From positions 221,646 to 285,645 of the forward strand of contig NZ_JAHNZO010000006.1 of assembly GCF_018998565.1 (NCBI RefSeq): DNA of 64,000 bases. The letters run 5' to 3'. Position 1 is the stretch's first letter. The number at the start of each line of letters is the position of its first letter. Below are positions 26,888-35,367 of this stretch, piece by piece. The notes below the pieces were generated by a model. The model saw only the letters and a list, made by a program, of their open reading frames with translations. It did no database searches and was not told the DNA's origin. This DNA is from Paenibacillus oleatilyticus. Lineage in GTDB: Bacteria > Bacillota > Bacilli > Paenibacillales > NBRC-103111. The position numbers and the translations under genes are program-made.

Positions 26888-29800
26888 ATGCTTAGTACTT
26901 TAGGTGAATTCGACCCGTTTAAGAAGCCAATCGAGCCTCAGATATTTTTGGCTAAACCCAACCGAGAAATTATCTCAAAAATTAGTGAATCTTATAATAT
27001 CAAGTTCCGTGATTTAATTTTACAACTTAATGATATTTCATTTGATATCCCATATGTAGTTCCTTTTAATGATAAGTTTGTATCTAATAAGAATGTTGAA
27101 CTAATCAAGGAAAGATACTTATTGAAAGTCGTAAGAGGATCGAAGGTTGAATGGTTTACAATCACAAAGATCAATGACAATATGGATGAAGATAAAGACT
27201 ATATGTCGTTGGAAGCTACTTCATTGGGATATCAATTGAGGGCAAGACTATTAAAGAAATATCATAATGATTCAGCTCATGCTAAAACGGTTTTGACAGA
27301 AGTTCTTACAGATACTAATTGGAAAATTAATTACATCGATGCGGATTTTCAGTTGAGGTACCGAGAGTTTGACTTTCAAGATACAAACGTTTTAGATGCA
27401 GTATTTAAGATTGCTGAGACATATAATGCCATCTTGTTGTGGAATACGGTAAATAGAACCATTAGTTTAGTAAAACCTGAGTTATTTGGAGTGAATAAAG
27501 GTCTGAAGTTTTCATATGGACATTACCTCCGAACCCTTGGCAAAGAATCCAATTCTGATGAGATGGTTACAAGGTTACGGGCATATGGTCGGGATGGGCT
27601 AAGCATTCAGAATGTAAATCCAACTGGTCAACCATATATTGAAAATTTCAGTTATTTTATGTTCCCTTTTGAGCGTGATGCAAATCGAAATGTTATTAAA
27701 CATAGTGAATATATGAGCGATTCCTTGTGTCATGCTTTACTTGATTATACACAATTAATTGAAAGTAAAAAAAGTGAGTTCAGCACTTTATTAGGCAATA
27801 TGGAGTCGCTGCAAAAAACTCGAACTACAAAAGAAAACGAGTTAAAGACACTACAAAAGCAAGAAGCTGCTGTTGATAATATCGTTACTCTCCAACAGGC
27901 AGATAAAAATATGTGGTTCTATAAATACAATCACAATGGTTCAACTGTACTGAATACGACCAAATTAAACCCATTAAATGCTTATGTGTTGATGATTAAG
28001 GTCGCTGACACGAACAATCTTACAATTAAATTAAATGGTATTGTTTCAAATGTGGTTGCTGGCAAGTGGGTAGTCATTGGCAAAGTAAAATTCTCAAACT
28101 TTGAATCGATTGAATCAAGTGGATCTTCTAATAGTGAAGTTTACATACAAATTGCTAATATAACAGATGAGGAGAATACTACATCCAATAACGAGGCTGC
28201 TCTGATTGAAAAATACTGCATTGACAACAAGAAAATGCAGATTGCAGCAAAGAAAAACGAGATTGATTTATTAAACAATCAAATCAAAGTTGTTGAGGAT
28301 AATATTTCCGCTTTAAGAAAACTGATGGCTGTTGAAAATAATTTTACTTCTCAGCAATTGCAAGAACTGAATGATTATATTCTTGAGAAAACTTTTTCAG
28401 ATGAAAAATACATTGATGAAAAAGATTTATTCAAGGACGCAAAAGAGAAATTTATTGAGCTTCAAAAACCTCAAACTGTGATAAAACTCAGTGTCGTTGA
28501 CTTTTTGAGGATTATAGAAGAACAACATAATTGGGATAAATTATTGCTTGGACTAGGTGATACTGTAACAATTGAATATGAAAAGATCGGTGTAAAAGTT
28601 ACTGCTCGATTAATTGGGATTGAGTATGATTATGAGAACTTTGATATTAACTTAACAATAGCCAATGTAAAGGAAATCACCGACGATAGGAAGTTATTTG
28701 AAAAGTACATTTATAATTCTAACTACACTTCTACTGTGGTGAGTGGTAGTAAAGATCGTTGGGGGCAAGCGGTAAAAGATTCGAGTGAGATAAGCAAATT
28801 ATTCGAAAACTTTTGGAATAAGGTAACTAATGAAGTGAATTTTGCGAGCAACGAGTACTGTTATATGGATAGAAAAGGCCTGACAATTGTTGATCCCAAT
28901 GATCCACTTCGCTTCCTTCGTGCCACTCATGGAGCTTTAGCAATAACAAGGTCAGGTGGATTACGTTACGAGACCGCTCTGACTGCTGATGGTCTGATTG
29001 CAGAGGTTGTGCTTGGGAAGTTAATTCTTGGTGAACGTGTCACAATTGGAGACCCTGATGGGATATGGTTGACGGAAGGTCCAAAGACAACAATTACAGA
29101 CCGTTGCAAACGTATTGCTATGATTCTTGGTCTATATGATAAGAATCCAGATAAATACGGTGTAATTGTTAATCGTTATGAGAGCAAAGACTGCGGAAAC
29201 ACTAATCTAATCAACAGAAGTAGAATGGATAGTGAAGACGGTTTTGTAATTGAGCGTTGGACTGGGTCTAAATGGGACAAAACTGCATGGCTTGACATGG
29301 AAGGTTATTTGAATGCACGCGGCATAAGAATCGACTACATGAGCGGAGTCCTCAATAACGGAATAATTCTAGATAATACAAATGGCTTGGTAATTACTCG
29401 TAATGATAGTCAAGTCCGAACGAGGTTAAATGCAACAGAAGGCTTCAGTATTGAACGATTCGAAAATAACAAATGGACTAAAAAGTTTTTCGCAGATATT
29501 AATGGTCAATTTTATTCTAATGATCTGGTTGCTCGGCGGCTCAGAATTGTAAATGATCTTGATGATGTATTGCTTGATGCAAATACCAATTATATGAATA
29601 TAGGCAGATTTGAGAATATCATTACTGATGGTAAGCTTACTGCTGTTGAGAAATTAACATTAAAACAGGAATGGGAAACAATCCAGACCGAATATCAAAA
29701 GTTAAAGTATCAAGCTGAGCAATATGAATATTCTGATCGTGATAAAAGAACTGTAAGCCATATTAACATCCCACCGTTGATCGATGCTTTCGTTGCGCTA

Positions 29801-31189
29801 GGTAATTATGTTAATCCATTATTAGCTGATATGGCTGCTACAACCCCTGTTGACAGGAACGAGTTTAAAACTAAGTTTCAGAACTATTATGATCAAGCTA
29901 AAAGGATTATCAATGAGATTACAAATGCTCTGAAATTTAGTTCTTGGCAATTTGGCGTCCCGTATAATCGTGTAACTATGGATGTACAACATGGGTTACT
30001 TGTTGAACGTTCAGATGATAAATTTAGAAGCATTTTCAACGCAACCTACGGTATCCTTCTACAAAAGAATGTAAGTGGCAACTGGGTGAATCAGTTCTCT
30101 GTTAATAATAATGATGGAGTCATTGAGGCAAGGGGATTGAGAATTTTTGACTCTGATGTAGATATGATGAAGGGAAAACTGACAAATGGAATAACAATAG
30201 ATCCTTCAAATGGAATTGTTATTACTAGAAGCGATGGCCTCATACAAACTAAGATGAATGCTACCGAGGGAATTTCGATTTTAAGAGGTGGTGCACCAAA
30301 ATTTTATGTAGATATCAATGGAATTCTTCATGCTATTGACTTGATGGCTGAAAGATTAATTCTTACAGGAAAAGGCGGAAAACTTTTAATCGATGCTAAT
30401 CAAAATCTCATTGATTTTGATGCTTTTGACATGAAACTTGGTACACTAACAGCAAAGGATATACTTTCTCAAATAATTACCGCAGATATTGGTTTTATTG
30501 CGAATCTTACTGCAAACAGACTTGTTACAATTGGTAAAGATGCGGAAAACAATTGGAGTAACTATGTTTCTATTATAAACAATGAGGCAAGGTGGGTTAC
30601 GGGAAAAGCTACAGGATCTGGGGAACATCTTAAGGCACCCGATGGCAATCCCCTATACTGGAAAGATGCAGAAAGATCTGGAGTAACTACAACACCAAAT
30701 GGAATGCCAGTAATGAAATATCAGTACGATGAAAAAATAAAAATGAAACAATATTTTGAGGGCGCTGGGGTCAATGCAACTCCAGTTATAGAGATGGGAG
30801 AAGGCGACAGCAACACCAATTTACAAAGTGGTAGAGGTTTTATCAAGAAGCCGAACGGGAGCTGGGACTTTACTTATTACAGTAGCAACTATGCTCATGA
30901 AAGAAGCATAAAACTAAAAGACGATGGTTTATATATAAAATCTCAAGAAAAACCTATATTGGTTGAATCGCAAGATTTTAAGGTTTTTGCAGACAATGGT
31001 GTCATTCATCTTGAACTTAACAATGGTTCAAAATTAAAAATGGATTTCAATGGTATTGATATCGATGTTCAGGGAAAAATTAGACTGAAAGCAACGGGCG
31101 GAATAGAAATAGATTCTGGCACAAATCTTGATCTTAAAGCATCAGGCTATAATACTCTCAGTGGTTCACAAATTCATTTCAATGCTTGA
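26888..31189 (+). CDS. Tail-associated (Tal-like) host-recognition protein (about 1433 aa)
   Basis: Start taken as the ATG behind GGGAGGTGG; a TTG one codon earlier is possible. Residues 1-230 resemble the N-terminal tail-hub domain of Tal/prophage tail endopeptidases of Gram-positive siphophages (RDLILQLNDISFDIPYVVPF, then DYMSLEATSLGYQLRARLLK). A coiled coil spans ~300-520. From ~655 on there are four diverged repeats of one module, each with a pattern like GLTI/GIVITRSDG followed by NATEGFSI and ADINGQFYS (near residues 656, 817, 1030 and 1095), typical of fibre-like extensions. The C-terminal 300 residues are beta-rich. The protein sits at the tail tip and contacts the host. Confidence 0.75.
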   Translation: MLSTLGEFDPFKKPIEPQIFLAKPNREIISKISESYNIKFRDLILQLNDISFDIPYVVPFNDKFVSNKNVELIKERYLLKVVRGSKVEWFTITKINDNMDEDKDYMSLEATSLGYQLRARLLKKYHNDSAHAKTVLTEVLTDTNWKINYIDADFQLRYREFDFQDTNVLDAVFKIAETYNAILLWNTVNRTISLVKPELFGVNKGLKFSYGHYLRTLGKESNSDEMVTRLRAYGRDGLSIQNVNPTGQPYIENFSYFMFPFERDANRNVIKHSEYMSDSLCHALLDYTQLIESKKSEFSTLLGNMESLQKTRTTKENELKTLQKQEAAVDNIVTLQQADKNMWFYKYNHNGSTVLNTTKLNPLNAYVLMIKVADTNNLTIKLNGIVSNVVAGKWVVIGKVKFSNFESIESSGSSNSEVYIQIANITDEENTTSNNEAALIEKYCIDNKKMQIAAKKNEIDLLNNQIKVVEDNISALRKLMAVENNFTSQQLQELNDYILEKTFSDEKYIDEKDLFKDAKEKFIELQKPQTVIKLSVVDFLRIIEEQHNWDKLLLGLGDTVTIEYEKIGVKVTARLIGIEYDYENFDINLTIANVKEITDDRKLFEKYIYNSNYTSTVVSGSKDRWGQAVKDSSEISKLFENFWNKVTNEVNFASNEYCYMDRKGLTIVDPNDPLRFLRATHGALAITRSGGLRYETALTADGLIAEVVLGKLILGERVTIGDPDGIWLTEGPKTTITDRCKRIAMILGLYDKNPDKYGVIVNRYESKDCGNTNLINRSRMDSEDGFVIERWTGSKWDKTAWLDMEGYLNARGIRIDYMSGVLNNGIILDNTNGLVITRNDSQVRTRLNATEGFSIERFENNKWTKKFFADINGQFYSNDLVARRLRIVNDLDDVLLDANTNYMNIGRFENIITDGKLTAVEKLTLKQEWETIQTEYQKLKYQAEQYEYSDRDKRTVSHINIPPLIDAFVALGNYVNPLLADMAATTPVDRNEFKTKFQNYYDQAKRIINEITNALKFSSWQFGVPYNRVTMDVQHGLLVERSDDKFRSIFNATYGILLQKNVSGNWVNQFSVNNNDGVIEARGLRIFDSDVDMMKGKLTNGITIDPSNGIVITRSDGLIQTKMNATEGISILRGGAPKFYVDINGILHAIDLMAERLILTGKGGKLLIDANQNLIDFDAFDMKLGTLTAKDILSQIITADIGFIANLTANRLVTIGKDAENNWSNYVSIINNEARWVTGKATGSGEHLKAPDGNPLYWKDAERSGVTTTPNGMPVMKYQYDEKIKMKQYFEGAGVNATPVIEMGEGDSNTNLQSGRGFIKKPNGSWDFTYYSSNYAHERSIKLKDDGLYIKSQEKPILVESQDFKVFADNGVIHLELNNGSKLKMDFNGIDIDVQGKIRLKATGGIEIDSGTNLDLKASGYNTLSGSQIHFNA

Positions 31190-31233
31190 TTATTTTTGTT
31201 TTTAATCTTATCTAAACTATATGGATAAATCTT

Positions 31234-31277
31234 CCGATATAGTATTATAAGTATATACATCAAAAGTACTATATCGG
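31234..31277. promoter_or_regulatory. Perfect 11-bp inverted repeat in the leader of the ankyrin gene
   Basis: CCGATATAGTA (31234-31244) and TACTATATCGG (31267-31277) are exact complements separated by 22 bp. The right arm runs into the ribosome binding site GGAGG (31276-31280) of the gene starting at 31291. It may be an operator for a repressor or an RNA hairpin that hides the ribosome binding site. The AT-rich 31190-31290 gap also holds TATA-like sequences compatible with a promoter. Confidence 0.55.
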
Positions 31278-31290
31278 AGGTCATAAACAC

Positions 31291-32022
31291 ATGAAAAAAT
31301 TTGTAGCTGGAGTTTTAGTTGGAGCAGTTGTTGCTACTGCTGGATCGGCACTTGCTGCACAAAATGAAACGATTTCTGCAACATTTACAGAGTTTAATAT
31401 TCTTGTTAATGGGAAGCAAGCAAGTCTTGGTGATAAGCCAGTAGTAATTGAAGGAAGCTCTTATTTGCCTGTAAGAGCGATTAGCAATACTTTGGGCTAT
31501 CAAGTTCAATATGATGGAGAATCGAGAACTATTTCATTAGCTAATGATGGAAATAAATATTTGAAAACTGATGATTCGAATACTCAACCAGTAGGAAAAA
31601 CGGAGGACAATAAGCAAGTGAGTAACGGAAATTTTGTTAAGGATTTAAAAGGGAAGTATTCGAAAGATGGAAAACTTGATGCAGAATTGATCAAGAAAGC
31701 AATTGGTTCGAAAGAAGTTTCTGTAAATGCTCAAGATGAGGTGAGTGGCGATAGCTTGTTAATACTTGCCATTAAAGAGAACAACTTTGCTGTGTATCAA
31801 GTTCTGAAAGACAATAAAGTTGACCCTGAACTTGCCAACAGTAAAGATGGGAGAACACCATTACACATAGCAGTTATAGAGAAGAATAGTTTTTTTATGG
31901 GAGAACTATTAAGTGTATTCAAAGTTAAGACTAAATTGACTGATAAAGATGGAAAAGTTCCACAAGATTATACGCAAAAGGGAACAGACGAATACACTGC
32001 TTTAAGAGGTTTCGATAAGTAA
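31291..32022 (+). CDS. Secreted stalk-domain/ankyrin-repeat protein (accessory gene)
   Basis: A 243-residue protein with a clear signal peptide (residues 1-22, basic start, hydrophobic core, cleavage after ALA). Residues ~30-85 match the copper-amine-oxidase N-terminal-like stalk domain common in Paenibacillus exported proteins (ILVNGKQASLGDKPVVIEGS, SYLPVRAISNTLGYQVQYDG). Residues ~145-235 hold two to three ankyrin-type repeats (DSLLILAIKENNFAVYQVLK, DGRTPLHIAVIEKNSFF). It sits between late tail genes with its own leader, inverted repeat and terminator, so it looks like a lysogenic-conversion gene expressed independently. Ankyrin repeats suggest protein binding outside the cell; the partner is unknown. 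Confidence 0.7.
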   Translation: MKKFVAGVLVGAVVATAGSALAAQNETISATFTEFNILVNGKQASLGDKPVVIEGSSYLPVRAISNTLGYQVQYDGESRTISLANDGNKYLKTDDSNTQPVGKTEDNKQVSNGNFVKDLKGKYSKDGKLDAELIKKAIGSKEVSVNAQDEVSGDSLLILAIKENNFAVYQVLKDNKVDPELANSKDGRTPLHIAVIEKNSFFMGELLSVFKVKTKLTDKDGKVPQDYTQKGTDEYTALRGFDK

Positions 32023-32040
32023 GTTTCTATAAGACCTTAA

Positions 32041-32076
32041 AAAAAGAACCTTTACTTACTGTGAAAGGTTCTTTTT
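32041..32076. terminator. Strong bidirectional terminator
   Basis: A perfect 13-bp stem (AAAAAGAACCTTT / AAAGGTTCTTTTT) around a 10-nt loop, with T runs for both strands, 18 bp after the ankyrin gene. Confidence 0.9.
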
Positions 32077-32322
32077 ATTTTTGCTTATTCATTTTCATCA
32101 GGCAAATTAATAAATATTCTAAGTTTTCCATCATGAACAAACTTATATTGCATAATGTCATTAATATCAAAGAAATCTTAATAAAGAGGTTGCTGAGTCA
32201 AATTGACCAAATATATGAAACATATATACCTTCTGTTGAATTAGTACCTAATCTTGCAATCTTTGTCGATTTTCCTTATTATAACAATGGAGATAGTGAA
32301 ATAGTAATGGGGAGAAATGACT
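32077..32322. other. Gap before the kinase cassette; no convincing gene
   Basis: A plus-strand frame (from about 32133) lacks a ribosome binding site and overlaps the next gene. On the minus strand, just upstream of the bidirectional terminator, a short frame ends in the protein-like sequence KLRIFINLPDENE but is interrupted by a stop 30 codons upstream, so it may be the remnant of a minus-strand gene. The promoter of the kinase cassette should lie here, but I cannot identify it with confidence. Confidence 0.3.
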
Positions 32323-32805
32323 ATGAGAGCGATGGGAATAAGAGTAGCCTCAAACGAAATTTATTATGCAATTCTAGAGGGATCTGCATCTGAACCTGAT
32401 TTGTTTTTTTATAGTAAGTTACTGATACCTAAATCCTATAAAGAAGGTCAAGCACTTTCTTGGGTAAGAGACACTCTATTAAATGTATTGAGAGAATATG
32501 ACATTGGTGCCGTCTTTATTCGAACGATTGAGCCACAGGCACGTCTTAAAAATAAAATAGTTAGTGAACGAGCTAGACTTGAGGCAATAGTATCCGAAGC
32601 TTCTTATAGTAGTGGGGCAAAAAATCAAACTGGGGCCTTGGCTACAATAACTTCACTAATTGCAGCAAAAAGTGTAAAAAGTGCCAAGAGTTATTTAGAG
32701 TTCGATTCATTCAGGGAAATCGAGGATTGGTCAGAACTAAATGAAAAACATAAAGAGGCCAGTCTTGCAGGTATAGCTGCTTTAGCACTACTGGGTGATC
32801 AGTAA
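32323..32805 (+). CDS. RNase H/RuvC-fold-like protein, first gene of a kinase cassette
   Basis: Start at the ATG behind GGGGAG (160 residues); an ATG two codons earlier is less well spaced. The predicted order is strand GIRVASNEIYYAILEG, strand FFYSKLLIPKS, helix (QALSWVRDTLLNVLREYD), strand GAVFIRTIEP, helix (RARLEAIVSEASY), and a C-terminal helix HKEASLAGIAALALLG. This suggests an RNase H/RuvC-like fold, but the catalytic aspartate expected in the first strand is absent, so it may be a binding or scaffold protein rather than a nuclease. Its stop codon overlaps the kinase start by one base (TAATG), so the two are translationally coupled. No close family could be named. Confidence 0.55.
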   Translation: MRAMGIRVASNEIYYAILEGSASEPDLFFYSKLLIPKSYKEGQALSWVRDTLLNVLREYDIGAVFIRTIEPQARLKNKIVSERARLEAIVSEASYSSGAKNQTGALATITSLIAAKSVKSAKSYLEFDSFREIEDWSELNEKHKEASLAGIAALALLGDQ

Positions 32806-33881
32806 TGAAAGTAACATCACAAATTATCGTTGATAAACTCAAAAGAATAGGTGTCAATCAAGGCAGAAATTCTGAGGTTTGGTTAGCAAGAGATGAACAA
32901 TTGGCAGGAGAAGTAATTTTAAAAGAAATTCCACTTTCAAATTTTAATGACCCATCAGAGTTTTTTAGAGAAGCTCAAATTATTTATGCAAATAAACATC
33001 CAAGAATAGTGCCAATCAATTATGCTTGTCAGGATAGTAATTTTATAAGAATGGTGATGCCATACTTCCCTAAGGGATCTCTTCAAGACCAATTAGATAT
33101 CAGGCCCTTACCTATTGGAAAGGTCATAAAGTATGCACAAGAATTTTTAAGTGGTCTACAATTTGTTCATATAAATAAATTCATTCATTATGATGTTAAA
33201 CCTACAAACATATTTATTACTGATGATGATTCAGCCATGCTTGCGGATTTTGGACAAGCAAGACCTACAAATAATCTAGGGGTTGCTTTGACGCCTCCTA
33301 CTTATACAAAGCATAGTCCACCAGAACTTATTGGTACAAGTACCTCAACAAAATTAACAGATATTTACCATTGCGGACTTACTTTATATCGCATGTGTAA
33401 CGGAAATAAGTTTTTTGATGAACAATTCGATAAATTTCTGTCGCCGACTGGAATGATAAATGTTAACTTATTGGCCTTTTCAATCTTAAATGGTGAATTT
33501 CCTGATAGAAGTTTGTATTTACCACATGTCCCTAAAAAGTTAAGAAAAATAATAAACAAGGCACTAGAAATAAACCCAAAACACAGACACCAAACTGCAT
33601 TAGAATTAATGAATGACTTAGGGAAAGTTGTTAGTTTGTTGGACTGGCAGTACGAAGAGGTCAAAAATGGTGCTAGATGGTTTAAATATACTATAGAACA
33701 TATGTACGAGATTGTGCTATACTTGAATTATAATGACAATATGTGGTATGTACAAGGGAAAACAATTAAGATTGTCGACAATACTACAAGGAACCGTAGT
33801 ATCTGGAGTAGCCCAAAGGGATACAAAAAAAAGAATGATGCTTTAAAGATTTTAAATAAAATTTTCAATGAAATGGACTGA
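32805..33881 (+). CDS. Hanks-type Ser/Thr protein kinase with extra C-terminal domain
   Basis: A 358-residue cytoplasmic kinase with no membrane segment. All catalytic motifs are present: K40 in VILKEI, E56 in REAQII, HYDVKPTN at 128-135 (D130, K132, N135), DFG at 148-150, PPEL at 172-175 and D186 in the DxYxxG region. The glycine-rich loop is weak (GVNQGRNSEV). Residues ~285-358 form a small beta-rich domain (WYVQGKTIKIV, SSPKGYKKKNDALKILNKIF) not found in housekeeping PknB-type kinases and possibly for target recognition. It lies in a separate three-gene unit inside late phage genes, which suggests an accessory role such as defence against other phages, superinfection exclusion or host modification. 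Confidence 0.85.
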   Translation: MKVTSQIIVDKLKRIGVNQGRNSEVWLARDEQLAGEVILKEIPLSNFNDPSEFFREAQIIYANKHPRIVPINYACQDSNFIRMVMPYFPKGSLQDQLDIRPLPIGKVIKYAQEFLSGLQFVHINKFIHYDVKPTNIFITDDDSAMLADFGQARPTNNLGVALTPPTYTKHSPPELIGTSTSTKLTDIYHCGLTLYRMCNGNKFFDEQFDKFLSPTGMINVNLLAFSILNGEFPDRSLYLPHVPKKLRKIINKALEINPKHRHQTALELMNDLGKVVSLLDWQYEEVKNGARWFKYTIEHMYEIVLYLNYNDNMWYVQGKTIKIVDNTTRNRSIWSSPKGYKKKNDALKILNKIFNEMD

Positions 33882-33886
33882 TTTAA

Positions 33887-34090
33887 ATGAATTTCAAATG
33901 TCCTTTTTGTAAAAGGAGGTTTTTTCGAGAAGACCCAAGAACTATTTTAGCTAATGAGTTTTGCAATAAATGCATTAATGAACGTGTTAAATTAGGTGGA
34001 GACAATTGGTCAGTTGAAAATGGCTTTGATTATGTTTTTACAACAGATGGTTATGGATTTTTCAAACCAAAAGAACTTGTTCATTCATAA
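33887..34090 (+). CDS. Small zinc-finger protein, third gene of the kinase cassette
   Basis: A 67-residue protein starting MNFKCPFCKRRFF, with a second cysteine pair FCNKCINE, giving a CPFC...CNKC four-cysteine zinc ribbon. The C-terminus is aromatic (DYVFTTDGYGFF). It begins 5 bp after the kinase stop and is followed by a terminator, closing the cassette. It may be a kinase substrate, adaptor or nucleic-acid-binding partner; unknown. Confidence 0.6.
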   Translation: MNFKCPFCKRRFFREDPRTILANEFCNKCINERVKLGGDNWSVENGFDYVFTTDGYGFFKPKELVHS

Positions 34091-34109
34091 GCAAGAATGA
34101 AGTAATACA

Positions 34110-34137
34110 AGTCACTCTCATTCAGAGTGGCTTTTTT
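34110..34137 (+). terminator. Terminator of the kinase cassette
   Basis: AGTCACTCT/AGAGTGGCT stem (one G-T pair) followed by TTTTTT, 20 bp after the zinc-finger gene stop. Confidence 0.85.
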
Positions 34138-34205
34138 ATTTTCTTTTAAAATGAGATTTTATGGTGATTAGTATTTATAAATTTGAAAAAATGGAGAGTG
34201 ATTTA

Positions 34206-34610
34206 ATGGCTCAAGTCGCATTAGTAGGATCTACAATAAACGGAACAACTGGAGGTCAACATTGCAGACAAACATATTATTATTCTTGCAACTGTGGTCC
34301 CTTTGGCTGCTCAACTTGTACAGGTTACAACTACAGTTCAGCAATAATTAGTGGCTCAGTCTCTTCGGGTGCATCCAATGTATTTGTTAATGGTGTACAA
34401 GTTGCAATCAACGGTAGTAGCACAAATGAAAATGCAAATTGTCCATCAGGGTATGATAATATTGGTGGTTCTAGTGGTTCTGGATCAGTTACAGCTTCTC
34501 GAAATGTTTATATTAATGGTACAGCAATTGCATGCAATGGTGATAACGTAACACATTTTCAAGGGACAGGCTCAATTACTTCTGGAGCATCAAATGTTAA
34601 GATTGGATAG
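34206..34610 (+). CDS. PAAR-like spike-tip protein
   Basis: Start at the ATG with GGAG nine bases upstream (134 residues). The sequence shows repeated SGASNVFVNGVQVA / TASRNVYINGTAIA / SGASNVKIG units with GD turns, the pattern of PAAR-domain proteins, which cap the membrane-piercing spike of contractile tails and type VI secretion systems. A Cys-rich stretch (YYSCNCGPFGCSTCTGY) between repeats could bind metal. A PAAR-type cap in a phage with the gene set of a non-contractile siphophage is unusual; it may cap the tail fibre or carry cargo. Co-transcribed with the following gene (8-bp gap). Confidence 0.6.
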   Translation: MAQVALVGSTINGTTGGQHCRQTYYYSCNCGPFGCSTCTGYNYSSAIISGSVSSGASNVFVNGVQVAINGSSTNENANCPSGYDNIGGSSGSGSVTASRNVYINGTAIACNGDNVTHFQGTGSITSGASNVKIG

Positions 34611-34618
34611 GTGAAGAA

Positions 34619-34954
34619 ATGAAGTTATACCCTGACTATATCAATAAAATAAATTATACAAATAAATCTTCAATTGAAGATGTCGATGTTAGAATTACAC
34701 AATTGATAAAAAGGCTACAAGATGAACCTCACATGTCAATGGTTCGTGACGTATTTGATGATGTTGAAATTGTTGTCATGAAACAGTTTCATATTGAGGA
34801 TCAAAAAGAGTACATTAGGATTACAGTGAACCGACAAAGGGAAGAGTTGTTAATGAGGCTTCAAGATTTTAATTTGTTATTCGATTGTGAGGTACCATCT
34901 TCATTACCAGATGGTGAATGTGAGGAATGCAACAAGAAGAATGAAAATATATAA
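34619..34954 (+). CDS. Hypothetical protein adjacent to the PAAR-like gene
   Basis: A 111-residue, acidic, helical protein (site TAGGTGAAG overlapping the previous stop) with a C-terminal two-cysteine ECEECNKK motif. No family recognised. The tight spacing suggests it works with the PAAR-like protein, perhaps as an adaptor. Confidence 0.5.
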   Translation: MKLYPDYINKINYTNKSSIEDVDVRITQLIKRLQDEPHMSMVRDVFDDVEIVVMKQFHIEDQKEYIRITVNRQREELLMRLQDFNLLFDCEVPSSLPDGECEECNKKNENI

Positions 34955-34980
34955 TTATTATATTAAATAAATCTATCATA

Positions 34981-34989
34981 TGGTATAAT
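34981..34989 (+). promoter_or_regulatory. Extended -10 promoter of the type I toxin gene
   Basis: TGGTATAAT at 34981-34989: a perfect TATAAT with the TGN extension, about 70 bp before the toxin start. The candidate -35 (TATTAA at 34961) is weak, as is usual with extended -10 promoters. Confidence 0.6.
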
Positions 34990-35060
34990 AATCCACATAT
35001 AAATATGGCTTGGACAAAATGGTAGGACTCCCCCATTTCTTAATGAAGGGAGGGATGCCA

Positions 35061-35144
35061 ATGGAAACATATCAAGCATTAACTCTGATGCTTGCATTTG
35101 GTATGTTCATAATTACTTTATTGAATTATATCAGCAAAAAGTAA
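35061..35144 (+). CDS. Type I toxin, holin-like (TxpA/BsrG type)
   Basis: A 27-residue peptide (start METYQALTLMLAFGMF, basic end SKK) with one hydrophobic membrane segment, matching the TxpA/BsrG/holin-like toxin pattern of a short polar start with xxYEALxLMxxFGxF followed by a membrane helix. The start at 35061 is chosen because GGGAGGG lies six bases upstream; an ATG two codons earlier is too close to it. BsrG is the toxin of a type I toxin-antitoxin system in SPbeta, which supports the call. The peptide should depolarise or damage the membrane when its antisense RNA is lost, as after prophage loss. Confidence 0.75.
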   Translation: METYQALTLMLAFGMFIITLLNYISKK

Positions 35145-35320
35145 TGGACTGCCCCTTTCCAAGTAGACAGTCCATTACTCACTCATTTAATGTCCGGCCA
35201 ACCGTTTAGAACGGTCATTGAGTCGTGTTGCAACCACGGCTCTTTTTTTATGTGTTTTAATTCAGTTGCAAGTGCCAAAGAAAGTACTGAACTTTACTTT
35301 ATTTTACCCTATTGTTTTTA
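35136..35320 (-). ncRNA. Predicted antisense antitoxin RNA (SR4/RatA-like)
   Basis: On the minus strand, a perfect 11-bp stem (35141-35151 with 35168-35178) followed by TTTTT (35140-35136) is a strong terminator placed at the end of the toxin ORF. A candidate promoter upstream has TTGTCA at about 35352-35357 with a TTTATA/TATATT-like -10 near 35330. The RNA would overlap the 3' part of the toxin mRNA, which ends at the terminator at 35220-35249, by about 110 nt, as in bsrG/SR4 and txpA/RatA. The 5' end is approximate. Confidence 0.6.
35220..35249 (+). terminator. Terminator of the toxin mRNA
   Basis: GAGTCGTG (35220-35227) pairs with CACGGCTC (35235-35242, one G-T pair), followed by TTTTTTT. 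Confidence 0.8.
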
Positions 35321-35367
35321 TATTTACAATATAAATTGCCTGAATTCCATTCTGACAAAGATACATT

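Noticed and set aside
32061..32393. 110-codon frame before the kinase cassette
   Set aside because: Begins inside the bidirectional terminator, has no ribosome binding site and overlaps the well-started gene at 32323 in another frame.
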